Of a DNA stretch of 64,000 bases, positions 11,125 to 21,600 are shown in pieces (within the stretch, counting starts at the first letter, position 1; every line of letters begins with the position of its first letter). The notes beneath the pieces are model-generated. The model was not told the DNA's origin, did no database searches, and saw nothing but the letters and a program-made list of their open reading frames with translations. The DNA is from Novosphingobium sp. RL4. GTDB lineage: Bacteria > Pseudomonadota > Alphaproteobacteria > Sphingomonadales > Sphingomonadaceae. The stretch spans positions 1,762,001 to 1,826,000 of the forward strand of contig NZ_CP141944.1 in the NCBI RefSeq assembly GCF_035658495.1. The letters run 5' to 3'. A program made the position numbers and the translations under genes.

Positions 11125-13479
11125 ATGGACCAGGATCGCCTCGTACCCCTCCTGATCGGTCTTCTGCTCGCTGTCTGGATGCTGGCGGCGGCCTGGGCCG
11201 TGCTCTCCGCGCGCAGCCGGCAGAAGCGGGCCGAGAACCAGCTTCGTTCCGCGCGCCGGCTCGGCCGCATGGTCGAGGAATCGCCCGCCCTGCCGCTGCT
11301 CGTCCGTTCCGACGGCAGGATCGAGGCCAGCCCGCGCCTGGCGCAGTGGCTCGGACTGGACGGGGTGCCACAGTTCCTTTCCGAACTTGATACCGGCGAA
11401 CGCGGCCTTCCGGCGGAAAAGCTGGAAGAACTGACAGAAGCGGTTCGCCGCACCCAGAAGACCGCCGCACCTTTCCGCATGGTCCTTACGCCGCGCGGGT
11501 CCACCCGTTCGCTGGCGCTGCGCGGCCATCTCGCCGATCCGCAGGTCTCGCCGGGCGGCGCTGCGCTGGTCTGGGTCTTCGATTTTTCCGACAGCGAGAC
11601 CGAACTTACCCGATTGCGTGACGAAGCCTCACGGGCGAGGGGGGACTTCACTGCGCTGGTCTCCCTGATCGAGGCTGCGCCGATGCCGATGTGGTTCCGC
11701 CGCCCGGATGGCGAGCTGCAACTGGTCAACTCCGCTTATGTCGCCGCCGTGGGCGGGGACAGTGCGCAAGGCGTGGTCGCCAGCGGCACCGAGCTGATCG
11801 AGAACGTCGACGGGCTCACCCCCGCGCAGGTCGCCCGCGTCGCTGCCGAAAAGGGTGCGCCGATCCAGCGCATCGTCTCCACCACGATCAACGGCCAGCG
11901 CCGCGCCATGCGCGTCAGCGACCTGCCGCTCGGCGAAGACGGGGTGGCGGGCTATGCCGTGGATATCGAAGACCTTGAGGAAATGTCGCGCTCGTTCCGC
12001 GCGTTCCGCGAGGCGCAGCGCGGCCTGCTTGACCAGCTTTCTGCCGGTGTCGCCCAGTTCGACGCCAAGAAGCGGCTGACTTTTGCCAACCAGCCGTTCC
12101 AGCGCCTGTTCAAGCTTTCGGCACACACCATGCAGGATTTGCCCGCGTTTGAGCGTCTGCTCGATGCCGCGCGCGATGCCGGGCGCGTGCCCGAAGCGCG
12201 CGATTTCCCCGCCTGGCGGCGGGAGAAGGCCGCCTGGTTCGCCTCTGGGGATGCGAGCGAGGAGGCCTGGACCCTGGCGGATGGCACTCATCTGCGCATC
12301 GTTGCCCAGCCGGTGCCGGACGGCGGGCTCATGCTGATCGCTGAGGATCGCACCGAGCAACTGCGTCTTTCCGCCGTGCGCGACACCCTGCTGCGGACGC
12401 GCACCGCCACGTTCGACAGTCTGTTCGAATCGATCGCGGTGTTCGCGCCGGACGGGCGGATGCAAATCTGGAATCGCCGCTTCGCCGCCGACTGGGGGCT
12501 GGACAGCGATTTCCTAGACACGCACCCGCACATGCAGGATCTGCTCAAGAAGATCGCGCCGCGCCTCAAGCGCCCGGCGGAGGCGGAGACGGTCGGCGGC
12601 GTGGTGCGCACCGCGACGCTGGACCGCGCGCAGAAGGGCGGCCGCATCGCGCTTGCCGATGGCCGCATGCTGGAATTCGCGGGCGTGCCGCTGCCCGACG
12701 GTAACGGGCTGCTCGCCGTGCTCGACATTACCGATTCCCAGAAGGCCGAGGCCGCGCTTCGCGAAAGCAATGCCGCGCTGATCGAGGCGGACACGATAAA
12801 GACCCGTTTCCTTGCCAAGATGAGCTACGAATTGCGCACGCCGCTGACATCGATCGGCGGTTTTGCCGAACTGCTGGAGGCGGGCGTCGGCGGCGACCTT
12901 TCCGACAGCGGGCGCGAATATGTCGGCGCGATCCTGACTTCGGTGGAACAGCTTGGCGATCACATCGACAGCCTGCTGGACCTGTCGCAGGGTGAGGCCG
13001 GGCTGCTTCCGCTCAAGAAAGAGGAAATCGACCCCATGCCCTTCATCCGCTCCGTGGTGGAGGAGCGCGCCTCGCGGCTCCAGAAGGCGGGGCTGGTACT
13101 GGATCTTCAGGCCAGCGGATTGCTGCGGCCGATTTCCGGTGATCGCAAGCGACTTGCTCGCGCGGTCGGGCATCTCGTGGACAATGCCATTGCCGCCTCG
13201 CGCCGGGGGCAGCGCGTGCTCGTGCAACTCGGCCGCCGCAAATCGGGCGACGGGGAGTGGCTCCAGATTCTGGTGCAGGACCAGGGCGAGGGCATGGATA
13301 CCCGCAGCGTCGCCCTTGCGCTTGACGGCATGAAGACGAGTGCCGACGGCAAGTCGGTGGAGCGCAGCCAGGGTCTGGGCCTGCCGCTTGCGCGTCAATT
13401 GGTGGAAGCGCATGGCGGCGCGCTGCGCCTCGTTTCCGAACCGGGCAAGGGGACCAGCGCCCTGGTGGAGCTTCCGTGA
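11125..13479 (+). CDS. divL: DivL-like histidine-kinase homologue (tyrosine pseudo-kinase)
   Basis: A 784-residue membrane-anchored sensor: one transmembrane helix (about 7-27), several PAS-like modules, then a kinase core. The dimerisation helix reads KMSYELRTPLTSIGGFAELL: Tyr568 stands where other kinases have the phospho-accepting His, exactly as in Caulobacter DivL. The ATPase domain keeps the N box (LVDNAIAAS), DQGEGMD and the glycine-rich QGLGLPLARQL. In Caulobacter, DivL senses phosphorylated DivK and steers the CckA-CtrA phosphorelay. First gene of a tight cluster: tsaE begins inside its stop codon (GTGA). Length and architecture fit alphaproteobacterial DivL. Confidence 0.88.
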   Translation: MDQDRLVPLLIGLLLAVWMLAAAWAVLSARSRQKRAENQLRSARRLGRMVEESPALPLLVRSDGRIEASPRLAQWLGLDGVPQFLSELDTGERGLPAEKLEELTEAVRRTQKTAAPFRMVLTPRGSTRSLALRGHLADPQVSPGGAALVWVFDFSDSETELTRLRDEASRARGDFTALVSLIEAAPMPMWFRRPDGELQLVNSAYVAAVGGDSAQGVVASGTELIENVDGLTPAQVARVAAEKGAPIQRIVSTTINGQRRAMRVSDLPLGEDGVAGYAVDIEDLEEMSRSFRAFREAQRGLLDQLSAGVAQFDAKKRLTFANQPFQRLFKLSAHTMQDLPAFERLLDAARDAGRVPEARDFPAWRREKAAWFASGDASEEAWTLADGTHLRIVAQPVPDGGLMLIAEDRTEQLRLSAVRDTLLRTRTATFDSLFESIAVFAPDGRMQIWNRRFAADWGLDSDFLDTHPHMQDLLKKIAPRLKRPAEAETVGGVVRTATLDRAQKGGRIALADGRMLEFAGVPLPDGNGLLAVLDITDSQKAEAALRESNAALIEADTIKTRFLAKMSYELRTPLTSIGGFAELLEAGVGGDLSDSGREYVGAILTSVEQLGDHIDSLLDLSQGEAGLLPLKKEEIDPMPFIRSVVEERASRLQKAGLVLDLQASGLLRPISGDRKRLARAVGHLVDNAIAASRRGQRVLVQLGRRKSGDGEWLQILVQDQGEGMDTRSVALALDGMKTSADGKSVERSQGLGLPLARQLVEAHGGALRLVSEPGKGTSALVELP

Positions 13480-13937
13480 AGATCGCATTGCCCGACCTCG
13501 CCGCGATGGAGCGTTTCGGCCGCGCCATCGCCGAACAGCTTCGCCCTGATGACGTGGTGGCGCTGACCGGCGGCCTCGGCGCCGGGAAGACCACGCTCGC
13601 GCGCGCAATCATCGCCGCACTGGGGCATGAGGGTGAAGTGCCCTCGCCGAGTTTTGCCATCGTCGAGGTCTATGATCCGGCCCCTCCCGGACAATCGGGC
13701 GTGCGCCTGCCCCTGGTCCATGCCGACTTCTACCGCCTGTCCCATCCTTCCGAGGCCGACGAGATCGGCCTTGACGACTATCGGCAGGGCGCTGCGCTGC
13801 TCGCCGAATGGCCGGATCATGCCGGAGGCTTCTCACATGAGCCGGGCTGCCTTTCAATCGCGCTGGAAGTTGCGGATGAGGGGCGGATCGCCATTGTCGA
13901 GCCGGGGGCTGATTGGCTAGGGCGGGAGCCGAAATGA
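13476..13937 (+). CDS. tsaE: tRNA threonylcarbamoyladenosine biosynthesis ATPase TsaE
   Basis: A 153-residue P-loop ATPase with Walker A GGLGAGKTTLARAI near residue 30 and the family segment VPSPSFAIVEVY ... LVHADFYRLSHPSEADEIGLDDY. TsaE works with TsaB and TsaD to place threonylcarbamoyl on A37 of ANN-decoding tRNAs. GTG start overlaps the divL stop by four bases, and its own stop overlaps the next start (ATGA), so it is translationally coupled on both sides. Confidence 0.93.
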   Translation: MKIALPDLAAMERFGRAIAEQLRPDDVVALTGGLGAGKTTLARAIIAALGHEGEVPSPSFAIVEVYDPAPPGQSGVRLPLVHADFYRLSHPSEADEIGLDDYRQGAALLAEWPDHAGGFSHEPGCLSIALEVADEGRIAIVEPGADWLGREPK

Positions 13938-14932
13938 GCACGAACCTCGCAGACCTTCCCGCCGACCTCGCACCCTTCCTCGCCCAGGCGGGGTGGGCTG
14001 GCGCCGCCGTAGAACCGCTTGCCGGGGACGCATCGTTCCGGCGCTACTTCCGCGTGACGCGCGCGGACGGGCAGACGGCGATGCTGATGGATGCCCCGCC
14101 GCCCAACGAGGATCCCACGCCTTTCCTGCGTGCCGCGCGCTGGCTCGATGCCAACGGGCTGCGGGCCCCCCGCATCCTTGCCGACTGGGCGGACCGCGGC
14201 CTCGTGCTGATCGAGGATTTCGGCCACGCACGGATGCGCGATTATCTCGACCAGTGGCCGGACGACGAAACCGCCGTCTACAAGGGCGCGGTCGATGTTC
14301 TGGCGCAGCTTCGCGAACTGCCGCCGGGACCGTTCCTCGACTATTCGATGAGCGAGTACCAGCGCGAGGTACGGCTGTTCGTGGACTGGTACTGCACCGC
14401 GCAGAACCTCTACGTCGATTCCGCCGGTTTCGTTGCCGCATGGGAAGCGGTTATGGGCGAACTGCTCCCCCGCCAGCGCCCCGGCGTGACCGTGCTGCGA
14501 GACTACCACGCAGAGAACATCATGCTGCTCGGCGCCCTGGAAAAGCAGGGGCTGCTCGATTTCCAGGACGCGCTGATCGGCCACCCGGCCTACGATCTCG
14601 TCTCGCTGCTCCAGGATGCGCGCCGCGATGTCTCGCCCGAACTGGAGGCCGAGATGTTCGACCATTATCTCCAGCTCACCGGCGTCGATCCCGAGACCTT
14701 CCTTGCCGATTACGCCCGCCTCGGCGCGCAGCGGAACACCAAGATCATCGGTATCTTCGTGCGTCTCTGGCGGCGTGACGGCAAGCCGCGTTATCTCGAT
14801 CTCATCCCGCGCGTCTGGGCCATGCTCGAACGCGACCTCGCCCATCCGGCGCTGGAACCGGTGGCGCGCTGGTTCGATGCAAACATCCCGGCGCATCTGC
14901 GCCAGGCCAATGGCGGGAGCTACGCTGCATGA
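13934..14932 (+). CDS. amgK: N-acetylmuramate/N-acetylglucosamine kinase AmgK
   Basis: A 332-residue kinase of the aminoglycoside-phosphotransferase fold. The catalytic loop is VLRDYHAENIMLL (H-x2-N) and the metal-binding motif is LLDFQDALIGHPAYDLVSLL. Together with the next gene, murU, this is the cell-wall recycling route in which MurNAc is phosphorylated at C1 and turned into UDP-MurNAc, bypassing de novo synthesis and the fosfomycin target MurA. The start MSTNLADL at 13934 overlaps the tsaE stop as ATGA; a further-upstream ATG exists but would overlap more. The order tsaE-amgK-murU is common in Alphaproteobacteria. Confidence 0.9.
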   Translation: MSTNLADLPADLAPFLAQAGWAGAAVEPLAGDASFRRYFRVTRADGQTAMLMDAPPPNEDPTPFLRAARWLDANGLRAPRILADWADRGLVLIEDFGHARMRDYLDQWPDDETAVYKGAVDVLAQLRELPPGPFLDYSMSEYQREVRLFVDWYCTAQNLYVDSAGFVAAWEAVMGELLPRQRPGVTVLRDYHAENIMLLGALEKQGLLDFQDALIGHPAYDLVSLLQDARRDVSPELEAEMFDHYLQLTGVDPETFLADYARLGAQRNTKIIGIFVRLWRRDGKPRYLDLIPRVWAMLERDLAHPALEPVARWFDANIPAHLRQANGGSYAA

Positions 14933-15654
14933 ACGAGGTGAAGCTCGCCAGCGACACGGCGATGGTGCTTTCCGCCGGTCTCGGCAAGCGCATGCGCCCG
15001 CTTACCGCGACCCAGCCCAAGCCGCTGGTTCGCGTCGCTGGCAAGTCGCTGATCGACCACGCGCTGGACAAGCTCGATGCGGCGGGCATCGAAAAGGCGG
15101 TGGTCAACGTCCACTACCTTGCCGACGCGCTGGAAGGCCATCTCAAGGTGCGGCGCAAGGGCCCCGCGATCACGGTCTCGGACGAGCGTGACTGCCTGCT
15201 CGAAACCGGCGGCGGCATGGTCAAGGCCGAGGCGCTGCTGCCCGAGACTTTCTTCTGTCTCAACAGCGACAACATCTGGCTCGACGGGCCGGTGGACGTG
15301 TTCCACGAGCTTTCGCTGGCTTGGGATGCCGGAAGGATGGACGCGTTGCTGCTCATGGTGCCGCATCCGCGCGCGATGAATTATCGGGGCGACGGGGACT
15401 TCCATCTCGATCCCGTGGGCCGGGTGACGCGCCGCAAGCGCGGCCATGTCGCGCCGTTCATCTATTCCGGCATCCAGATCGTGTCGAAGCGCCTGTTGCG
15501 CGATGCGCCCGAAGGCCCGTTCTCGACCAACCTGCTGTGGAGCCGCGCGATCGAGGAGGGCCGCCTCTACGGTATCTCGCATACCGGCCTCTGGTTCGAG
15601 GTGGGCGAACCTTCCGCGATCAGGCCGACCGAGGAATGGCTGCCCCGTGCCTGA
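14929..15654 (+). CDS. murU: N-acetylmuramate alpha-1-phosphate uridylyltransferase MurU
   Basis: A 241-residue nucleotidyltransferase with the signature VLSAGLGKRMRPLT at residues 11-24 and a metal-binding LNSDN near 107. Being next to amgK points to MurNAc-1-phosphate as substrate, making UDP-MurNAc. In isolation the sequence would also fit a sugar-1-phosphate nucleotidyltransferase such as a mannose or glucose one; the context decides. Its ATG lies in the amgK stop (ATGA), and addB starts 8 bp before its stop. Confidence 0.9.
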   Translation: MNEVKLASDTAMVLSAGLGKRMRPLTATQPKPLVRVAGKSLIDHALDKLDAAGIEKAVVNVHYLADALEGHLKVRRKGPAITVSDERDCLLETGGGMVKAEALLPETFFCLNSDNIWLDGPVDVFHELSLAWDAGRMDALLLMVPHPRAMNYRGDGDFHLDPVGRVTRRKRGHVAPFIYSGIQIVSKRLLRDAPEGPFSTNLLWSRAIEEGRLYGISHTGLWFEVGEPSAIRPTEEWLPRA

Positions 15655-18600
15655 GCGGCACGGCCCGAAAATCTATTCCATTGCTGCGCACCGTGGTTTC
15701 GCCGACGCCCTGGTCGCGGGGCTGGTGCCGCGCTATTCCGAAGGTGAACTGGGCCTCGCGCGGCTGACCTTGCTGCTGCCGAGCCGCCGTGCGATCCGCA
15801 CTGTTACCGAGGCGTTCGTCCGCCATTCGGGCACGACGGATCGGCCGGGGATGCTGTTGCCGCGCATGGTCGTGGTGGGCGATCTCGATCTCGACGAAAC
15901 GCTGGGCCCACTGCTCGATCCGCTCGGCGCGGCCGAAATCGCGCCTGCTGCCGATCCGACGCGCCGCTGGCTGCGGCTTGCCCACTACTTGCGCGAGGTT
16001 GAGGGAGACGAGGCCGGAAAGGGGGCCGCCCTGCTGCGCCGTGCCTGGGAACTGGGCCGCACCATGGACAGGCTGCTGGTAGAGGGCATCGCGCCGATCG
16101 ACCTCATCAGCGAGCGCGTGATCGGCATCGTCGGCGATCTTGCCGGTCACTGGACCGACAATACGCGCACCTTCCTGAAAGTGCAGCAATACTGGATCGC
16201 GGAACTGGCGGAACGCGGCGAGATCGACGCGCCTGAACGCCGCAACCTGCTGTTCGAACACGCCGCCCGCGAATGGGAGGCTACACCGCCCGCATATCCT
16301 GTCGTCGCCGCCGGCGTGACCAGCGCTTCGCCGTCGCTGGCAAGAATGCTGCGCGTGGTGAGCGAGCTGCCGGGCGGCAGCGTCGTCCTGCCGGACTTCG
16401 ATCTGGCGCTTCCGCCGGAAGTCTGGGACGAACTCGGCACGGCAGGCAAGCCCGAACAACCGGACGATCCTCCGTTCGGCCGGGCCGATGCGGTCACGCA
16501 TCCGCAGTACCACCTCAAGCTCCTGCTCAACCGCATGGGGATCGCGCGGGACGAGGTCGCGGCCTGGCATCGCTCCGGCTACGGCGCCTCTCCGGCCGAG
16601 CGCAGCACGGTGATATCGAACCTGTTCCTGCCGCCGCGCGCTTCGGCGGCCTGGGTCAGCCTTCCCGCCGAAAAACGTCGCCTGGCAGGGGTGCGGCTGA
16701 TGGAAAGCACGCATCCCGAGCAGGAAGCGCAGGCCATTGCCGTGATGGTGCGCGAGGCGCTGGAAGTGCCGGAACGGCGCGTGGCGCTCATTACCCCGGA
16801 TCGCGGCCTTGCCGGGAGGGTCGTCGCCCATCTTGAACGCTGGGGCATCACCGCGGACGATACGGCGGGACGTCCGCTCGCCCAGACAGCCGCAGGACGG
16901 CTCATGCTGTTGCTGGCTGAAGTTCTGGCCGAACAGGCGGCGCCGGTGCCGCTCATGGCGCTTCTGGTGCATCCGCTGGCTGGCGGCGGCGAAGGGCGTC
17001 CGCGCTGGCTGGAAAGTGCCCGCAAGCTCGATCTTGCCTTGCGGGGGCCGCGTCCCGGCGCGGGTCTTGCCCCTCTCGCCGAACTGGCGGAGCAGGAAAA
17101 GCTTGGCGAGTGGTGGGCCGAAGTCGAAGCCGTGCTCGCGCCGCTCTTCGCTCTGGGTGAGGCCGAGCCGCTCGAATTCCTCCTTGGCAAGCTGGTGGAT
17201 GCTGCCGAGACACTGTGCGGCGAGGCGATCTGGGCCGGCGCCGATGGCCGCGCGCTGAGCGCCATGGTCGAGGAACTGCGCGCGGCGGCGGGTTCCGCAG
17301 GCACGCTGTTCGACCCGCGCGAACTTCATGCCATGCTGCGCGACGTGATGGACCGTGCTGCAGTGCGTCCGCCCTGGGGCGGGCATCCGCGCGTGTCGAT
17401 CTACGGCTTGCTGGAAGCGCGGATGAGCCGCGCCGATCTCGTCATCTGCGGCGGTCTCGTCGAAGGTGTCTGGCCGGCTTCGCCCTCGCAGGACGCGCTG
17501 CTGCCGCCTGCCGTGCTGCGCGCGCTTGGCGTTCCCGGAGCGGACTTCCGCATCGGGCTGGCCGCGCACGATCTTGCAGCGGCATTGGGGGCGCCCGAAG
17601 TGGTGCTGAGCTGGGCCTTGCGCGATGCGGGCGGGCCGGTGATCCCCTCGCGCTTCGTGCTGCGCGTGAAGGCGCTGCTTGGCGAACAGGGCGACCGCCA
17701 TGTCGAGAGCGAGGCCCTGCGTCTGGCCCGTATGCTTGACGATGCCGTACCGGTGCCGCCGCATCCGCGCCCGCAGCCGATGCCTTCGGCCGAACAGCGC
17801 CGTGTCGATCTGGCCGTGACCGGGCTCGACCGGCTGCGCGGAGACCCTTACGAATTCTACGCCAATGCCGTGCTGCGCCTGCGCAAGCTCGACGCGCTCG
17901 ATGCCGAGCCGAGCGCGGCGTGGAAGGGGGAAGTCGCGCACAAGATTCTGGAGGACTGGCACAAGGCGGGCGAACCGGTGGACGGGCTTCACGCGATCGC
18001 ACAGGCCGTGCTGACCGAGAAGAACGCGCACCCGCTGATGCGCGCCCTGTGGTGGCCGCGCCTTTCCGCTGCGCTCGATACCTTCCGGGATCTGGTGCTC
18101 GAACACAAGACCGCGGGCCGCAAGGTGATAGCCAGCGAGGCATGGGGCGACATGCGCCACCGCGACATTCGCATCCATGGCCGCGCCGACCGTATCGACC
18201 GGCTGGCCGATGGCTCGCTGGCGGTGGTGGATTACAAGACCGGATCGCCGCCCACGGCGCGCCGGGTGGAGGAAGGCTTTGCGCTGCAGCTCGGCCTGAT
18301 CGCGCTGATCGCACAAGGCGGCGGATTCAAGGACATGCAGGGCCGTGAGATCGCGGGCGAGGCCAGCGGCTTCGAATATTGGTCGATGGCCAAGGACAAG
18401 GGGCGGATCGGTTACGACACCACGCCGCTCAAGGTCGGCAAGCGGCGCTCGGGCATCGAACCGGACGATTTCCTGCCCGAGACCGAGCGCTACCTGAACG
18501 ATGCGCTCGACCGCTGGATTCTCGGGAACGAACCCTTCACCGCGCGCCTCAATCCCGAACTCGGCTCTTATGCGGATTACGATCAGTTGATGCGTCTCGA

Positions 18601-18658
18601 CGAATGGATCACCTCGCTCGGCGGCCGGGAACGCGCGGGCGGGGAGGATGAGGCATGA
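15647..18658 (+). CDS. addB: Double-strand break repair protein AddB
   Basis: A 1003-residue partner of AddA in the alphaproteobacterial helicase-nuclease that resects double-strand breaks for RecA loading. The N-terminal part is an inactive helicase-like fold (LTLLLPSRRAIRTV in place of a good Walker A). The C-terminal PD-(D/E)xK nuclease is visible as GDMRHRDIRIHGRADRIDRL ... VVDYKTGSPP. I chose GTG 15647, overlapping murU by 8 bp; the frame stays open upstream into murU to 15446 but that part is the shadow of murU. Stop overlaps the addA start as ATGA. Confidence 0.92.
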   Translation: MPERHGPKIYSIAAHRGFADALVAGLVPRYSEGELGLARLTLLLPSRRAIRTVTEAFVRHSGTTDRPGMLLPRMVVVGDLDLDETLGPLLDPLGAAEIAPAADPTRRWLRLAHYLREVEGDEAGKGAALLRRAWELGRTMDRLLVEGIAPIDLISERVIGIVGDLAGHWTDNTRTFLKVQQYWIAELAERGEIDAPERRNLLFEHAAREWEATPPAYPVVAAGVTSASPSLARMLRVVSELPGGSVVLPDFDLALPPEVWDELGTAGKPEQPDDPPFGRADAVTHPQYHLKLLLNRMGIARDEVAAWHRSGYGASPAERSTVISNLFLPPRASAAWVSLPAEKRRLAGVRLMESTHPEQEAQAIAVMVREALEVPERRVALITPDRGLAGRVVAHLERWGITADDTAGRPLAQTAAGRLMLLLAEVLAEQAAPVPLMALLVHPLAGGGEGRPRWLESARKLDLALRGPRPGAGLAPLAELAEQEKLGEWWAEVEAVLAPLFALGEAEPLEFLLGKLVDAAETLCGEAIWAGADGRALSAMVEELRAAAGSAGTLFDPRELHAMLRDVMDRAAVRPPWGGHPRVSIYGLLEARMSRADLVICGGLVEGVWPASPSQDALLPPAVLRALGVPGADFRIGLAAHDLAAALGAPEVVLSWALRDAGGPVIPSRFVLRVKALLGEQGDRHVESEALRLARMLDDAVPVPPHPRPQPMPSAEQRRVDLAVTGLDRLRGDPYEFYANAVLRLRKLDALDAEPSAAWKGEVAHKILEDWHKAGEPVDGLHAIAQAVLTEKNAHPLMRALWWPRLSAALDTFRDLVLEHKTAGRKVIASEAWGDMRHRDIRIHGRADRIDRLADGSLAVVDYKTGSPPTARRVEEGFALQLGLIALIAQGGGFKDMQGREIAGEASGFEYWSMAKDKGRIGYDTTPLKVGKRRSGIEPDDFLPETERYLNDALDRWILGNEPFTARLNPELGSYADYDQLMRLDEWITSLGGRERAGGEDEA

Positions 18659-21600
18659 GCGGTCCCGCCGCCGTCCATCCGCTGCACGGCAACCAGATGC
18701 TGGCGGTGAACCCGCGCGATACCGTGTGGCTTTCGGCTTCGGCCGGCACCGGCAAGACCCAGGTGCTTTCCTCGCGCGTGCTGCGGCTGTTGTTGCAGGA
18801 GAACGTCGAGCCTTCGCAGGTATTGTGCCTTACGTTCACCAAGGCGGGCGCCACCGAAATGGCCGCGCGCATCAACGGCACGCTGGCGGAATGGGTGCGG
18901 CTTGAGGACACCCTGCTGTTCCAGCGGCTGGACGCGATCGGCGCGCCGACCGATCCCGACACGAGAGCGCGTGCACGCACCCTGTTCACCGCCGTGCTCG
19001 ACAGTCCGGGCGGGGGCCTGCGGATCGACACGATCCACGCCTTCTCGCAGTGGCTGCTGGCGACGTTCCCGCTTGAAGCGCAGCTTGTGCCCGGCACGCG
19101 GCCGATGGAAGACCGCGAACGGGCGTTGCTGGCCCGGCAGGTGCTTGCCGATCTGCTCGTTTCGGCTGAGAACGATCCTTTCGACGGGCCGGGGCTGCTG
19201 GGTGCCATCGCGCAGCTTTCGCTGCGTCACGGGCCGGACTCGGTGGTCGATTTCCTGCTCCGCTGTGCAGGCGCACGTGAGGCCTGGTTCGGACCGGGAT
19301 CGTGGCAGGCCGGCGATATCCGCAGCCACGTCCTGCGCCTGCTTGACCTGCCTGACGAAGCGGGTGACGAATTGCTCGCCGAAATGTGCAGCGACGATGC
19401 TTTCGACGTCCGCTCGCTGCGCAAATGCTGCGAGGTTCTGGCCGAATGGAACACCGCCACCGCGCACAAGGCAACCGACGTCCTGGTTCCGTGGCTCACC
19501 TGGAGCCCGGCGAAGCGGGCGGAGGGGATCGACGATCTCCACGCCGCGCTGTTCACCAAGGACGATGGCGTTCGCAGCCTCAACCACTTGTCCAAGCGCG
19601 ATCCGGATTACGAAGGCTATGCCGTGCGCGTAGGCGAGAGCGTTGCGCGAATCCGCGAGACCAAGGCGCTGCTGGGCCTTGCCGAGAGGCTGGTGCCCGC
19701 GCTGCGGCTCGGCCGTGCCTTCGCGCTCGCCTGGGACGAGGCCAAGCAGCGCGAAGGGCTGATCGATTTCGACGACCAGATCCGCCGTGCCGCCGATCTG
19801 TTGCGCGGACAGGCCTCTGCCGACTGGATCCGCTACAAACTGGATCGCCGGTTCGACCATATCCTGGTTGACGAGGCGCAGGACACCAATGCCGCGCAGT
19901 GGGATATCGTCTTCGCCATGGCGGAGGAGTTCTGGGCAGGCGAGGGGCAGCGCGAAGGCCATCCCCAGAACCTCATGCGCACGCTCTTCGTCGTGGGCGA
20001 TTACAAGCAGGCGATCTTCCGTTTTCAGGGCACCAGCCCCGAGAACTTCCGCCGGGCCGCGGACCGGGTGCGCGGCAAGATGCGTGAGGCGGCCGACAAT
20101 GCGGATATGTTGCGCAGCGGTATAGCCGCGCGGCCGCTCATGGAACTGGGGCTGGACCGCAGCTTCCGCACCGCGCAGCACGTCCTCGATTTCGTGGATC
20201 AGGCCATCTCCGGCATCGGCCATGCCAGCTTCGGGCTCGACCGTCCGGCCGGGCGGCATGTCGGGCAGGAAAGGCCGGGCTACGTCGCCTTGTGGAAGCC
20301 TGTCTCCGAGCAGATCGGCGAAGACGATGACGAGCCTCTCGAAGACGACGACAACGACGGGCAGCAGCCCAACTGGCTTTCGCGACCGGACCGCCAGATG
20401 GCCGAGCGCATCGCGCAGCAGGTACGGGAATGGCTCGATCCATCCGGCCCGGGCTTCACGCTGAACAAGGGTAGTCCTCGCCGTGCAGGTGCGGGCGACA
20501 TCATGGTCCTGGTGCGCCAGCGCAAGGAGCTTGCCGGGCTGATCGTTGCGCGGCTTCATGCGGCGGGCGTGCCGGTGGCGGGCGTCGACCGTCTGCGTCT
20601 GGGCGCGCCGCTGGCGGTGAAGGACCTGATCGCCGCGCTGCGCTTCGCGGTGCAGCCGCTCGACGATCTCAACCTTGCCGCGCTGCTGGTTTCACCGCTC
20701 ATCGGCTGGAGCCAGGCCCAGTTGCTGCAACATGGCTACCGGGACAGGAACCGCCGCCTGTGGGAGCATCTGCGGGCGCAATCCGGGCCCGAGATCGCGG
20801 CCGTTCTCCAGCAACTTGGGCCACTGCTGGCGCTGGCGGATTACGAACCGCCACTGGCGCTGCTGCACTGGCTGCTGGTCGGTCCCTGGCAGGGGCGGCG
20901 CAAGCTGGTCGCACGGCTCGGCAGCGAGGCCAATGACCCGATCGACGAACTGGTCAACGCCGCGCAAGCCTACGTCGCCACGGACACGCCCAGTCTTGCG
21001 GGCTTCCTCGCCTGGTTCGACGCGGGCGACGGCGAGCTGAAGCGCGAGGCGGATGCGGCCTCCGGTCTGGTCCGGGTGATGACGGTGCATGGCTCGAAGG
21101 GGCTGCAGGCGCCCATCGTGATCCTGGCGGACGCCACCGGCAACCCGGAAGCCGCGCGCGACCGGGGTTTCGATCTGTCCGATCCGCGCGATGAACGCCG
21201 CAAGGTGCCGCTGCCTCCGCTCTCGAAGGAAGAGAAGGTCGGCCGCATCGCCGCGCAGATCGCCGCCAATCGCGAGGGGGATGAGCAGGAACACTGGCGC
21301 CTGCTCTACGTCGCCATGACCCGCGCCGAGGAAGCGTTGTTCATCGGCGGCGCGCTCGGTCGGCGCGACAGGGATGGTCCTGCGGAGAAGAGCTGGTACG
21401 CGAACTTGCGCGCGCTGTTCCCGGCCGAGGCCGAAGTCGAGGATCCGATCTGGGGCACGCGGTGCGAGCATGGCCCGCCGCCTGCGCCGCTGCCCGCCGA
21501 AGTCCGTTCGGTGGAACTGCCGCTCCGCGAACCGCTGCCGCGTTGGCTGGAACGGGCCCCGCCCGCCGAACCGCGCCCGCCGCGCCCGCTGGCGCCGTCC

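Noticed and set aside
15446-15646. Upstream extension of the addB frame
   Set aside because: The extension is the shifted frame of the murU 3' end; the GTG at 15647 starts the conserved part.
15620-18316. An 898-codon open frame opposite addB
   Set aside because: Same reason: antisense of a conserved gene with a coupled start and stop.
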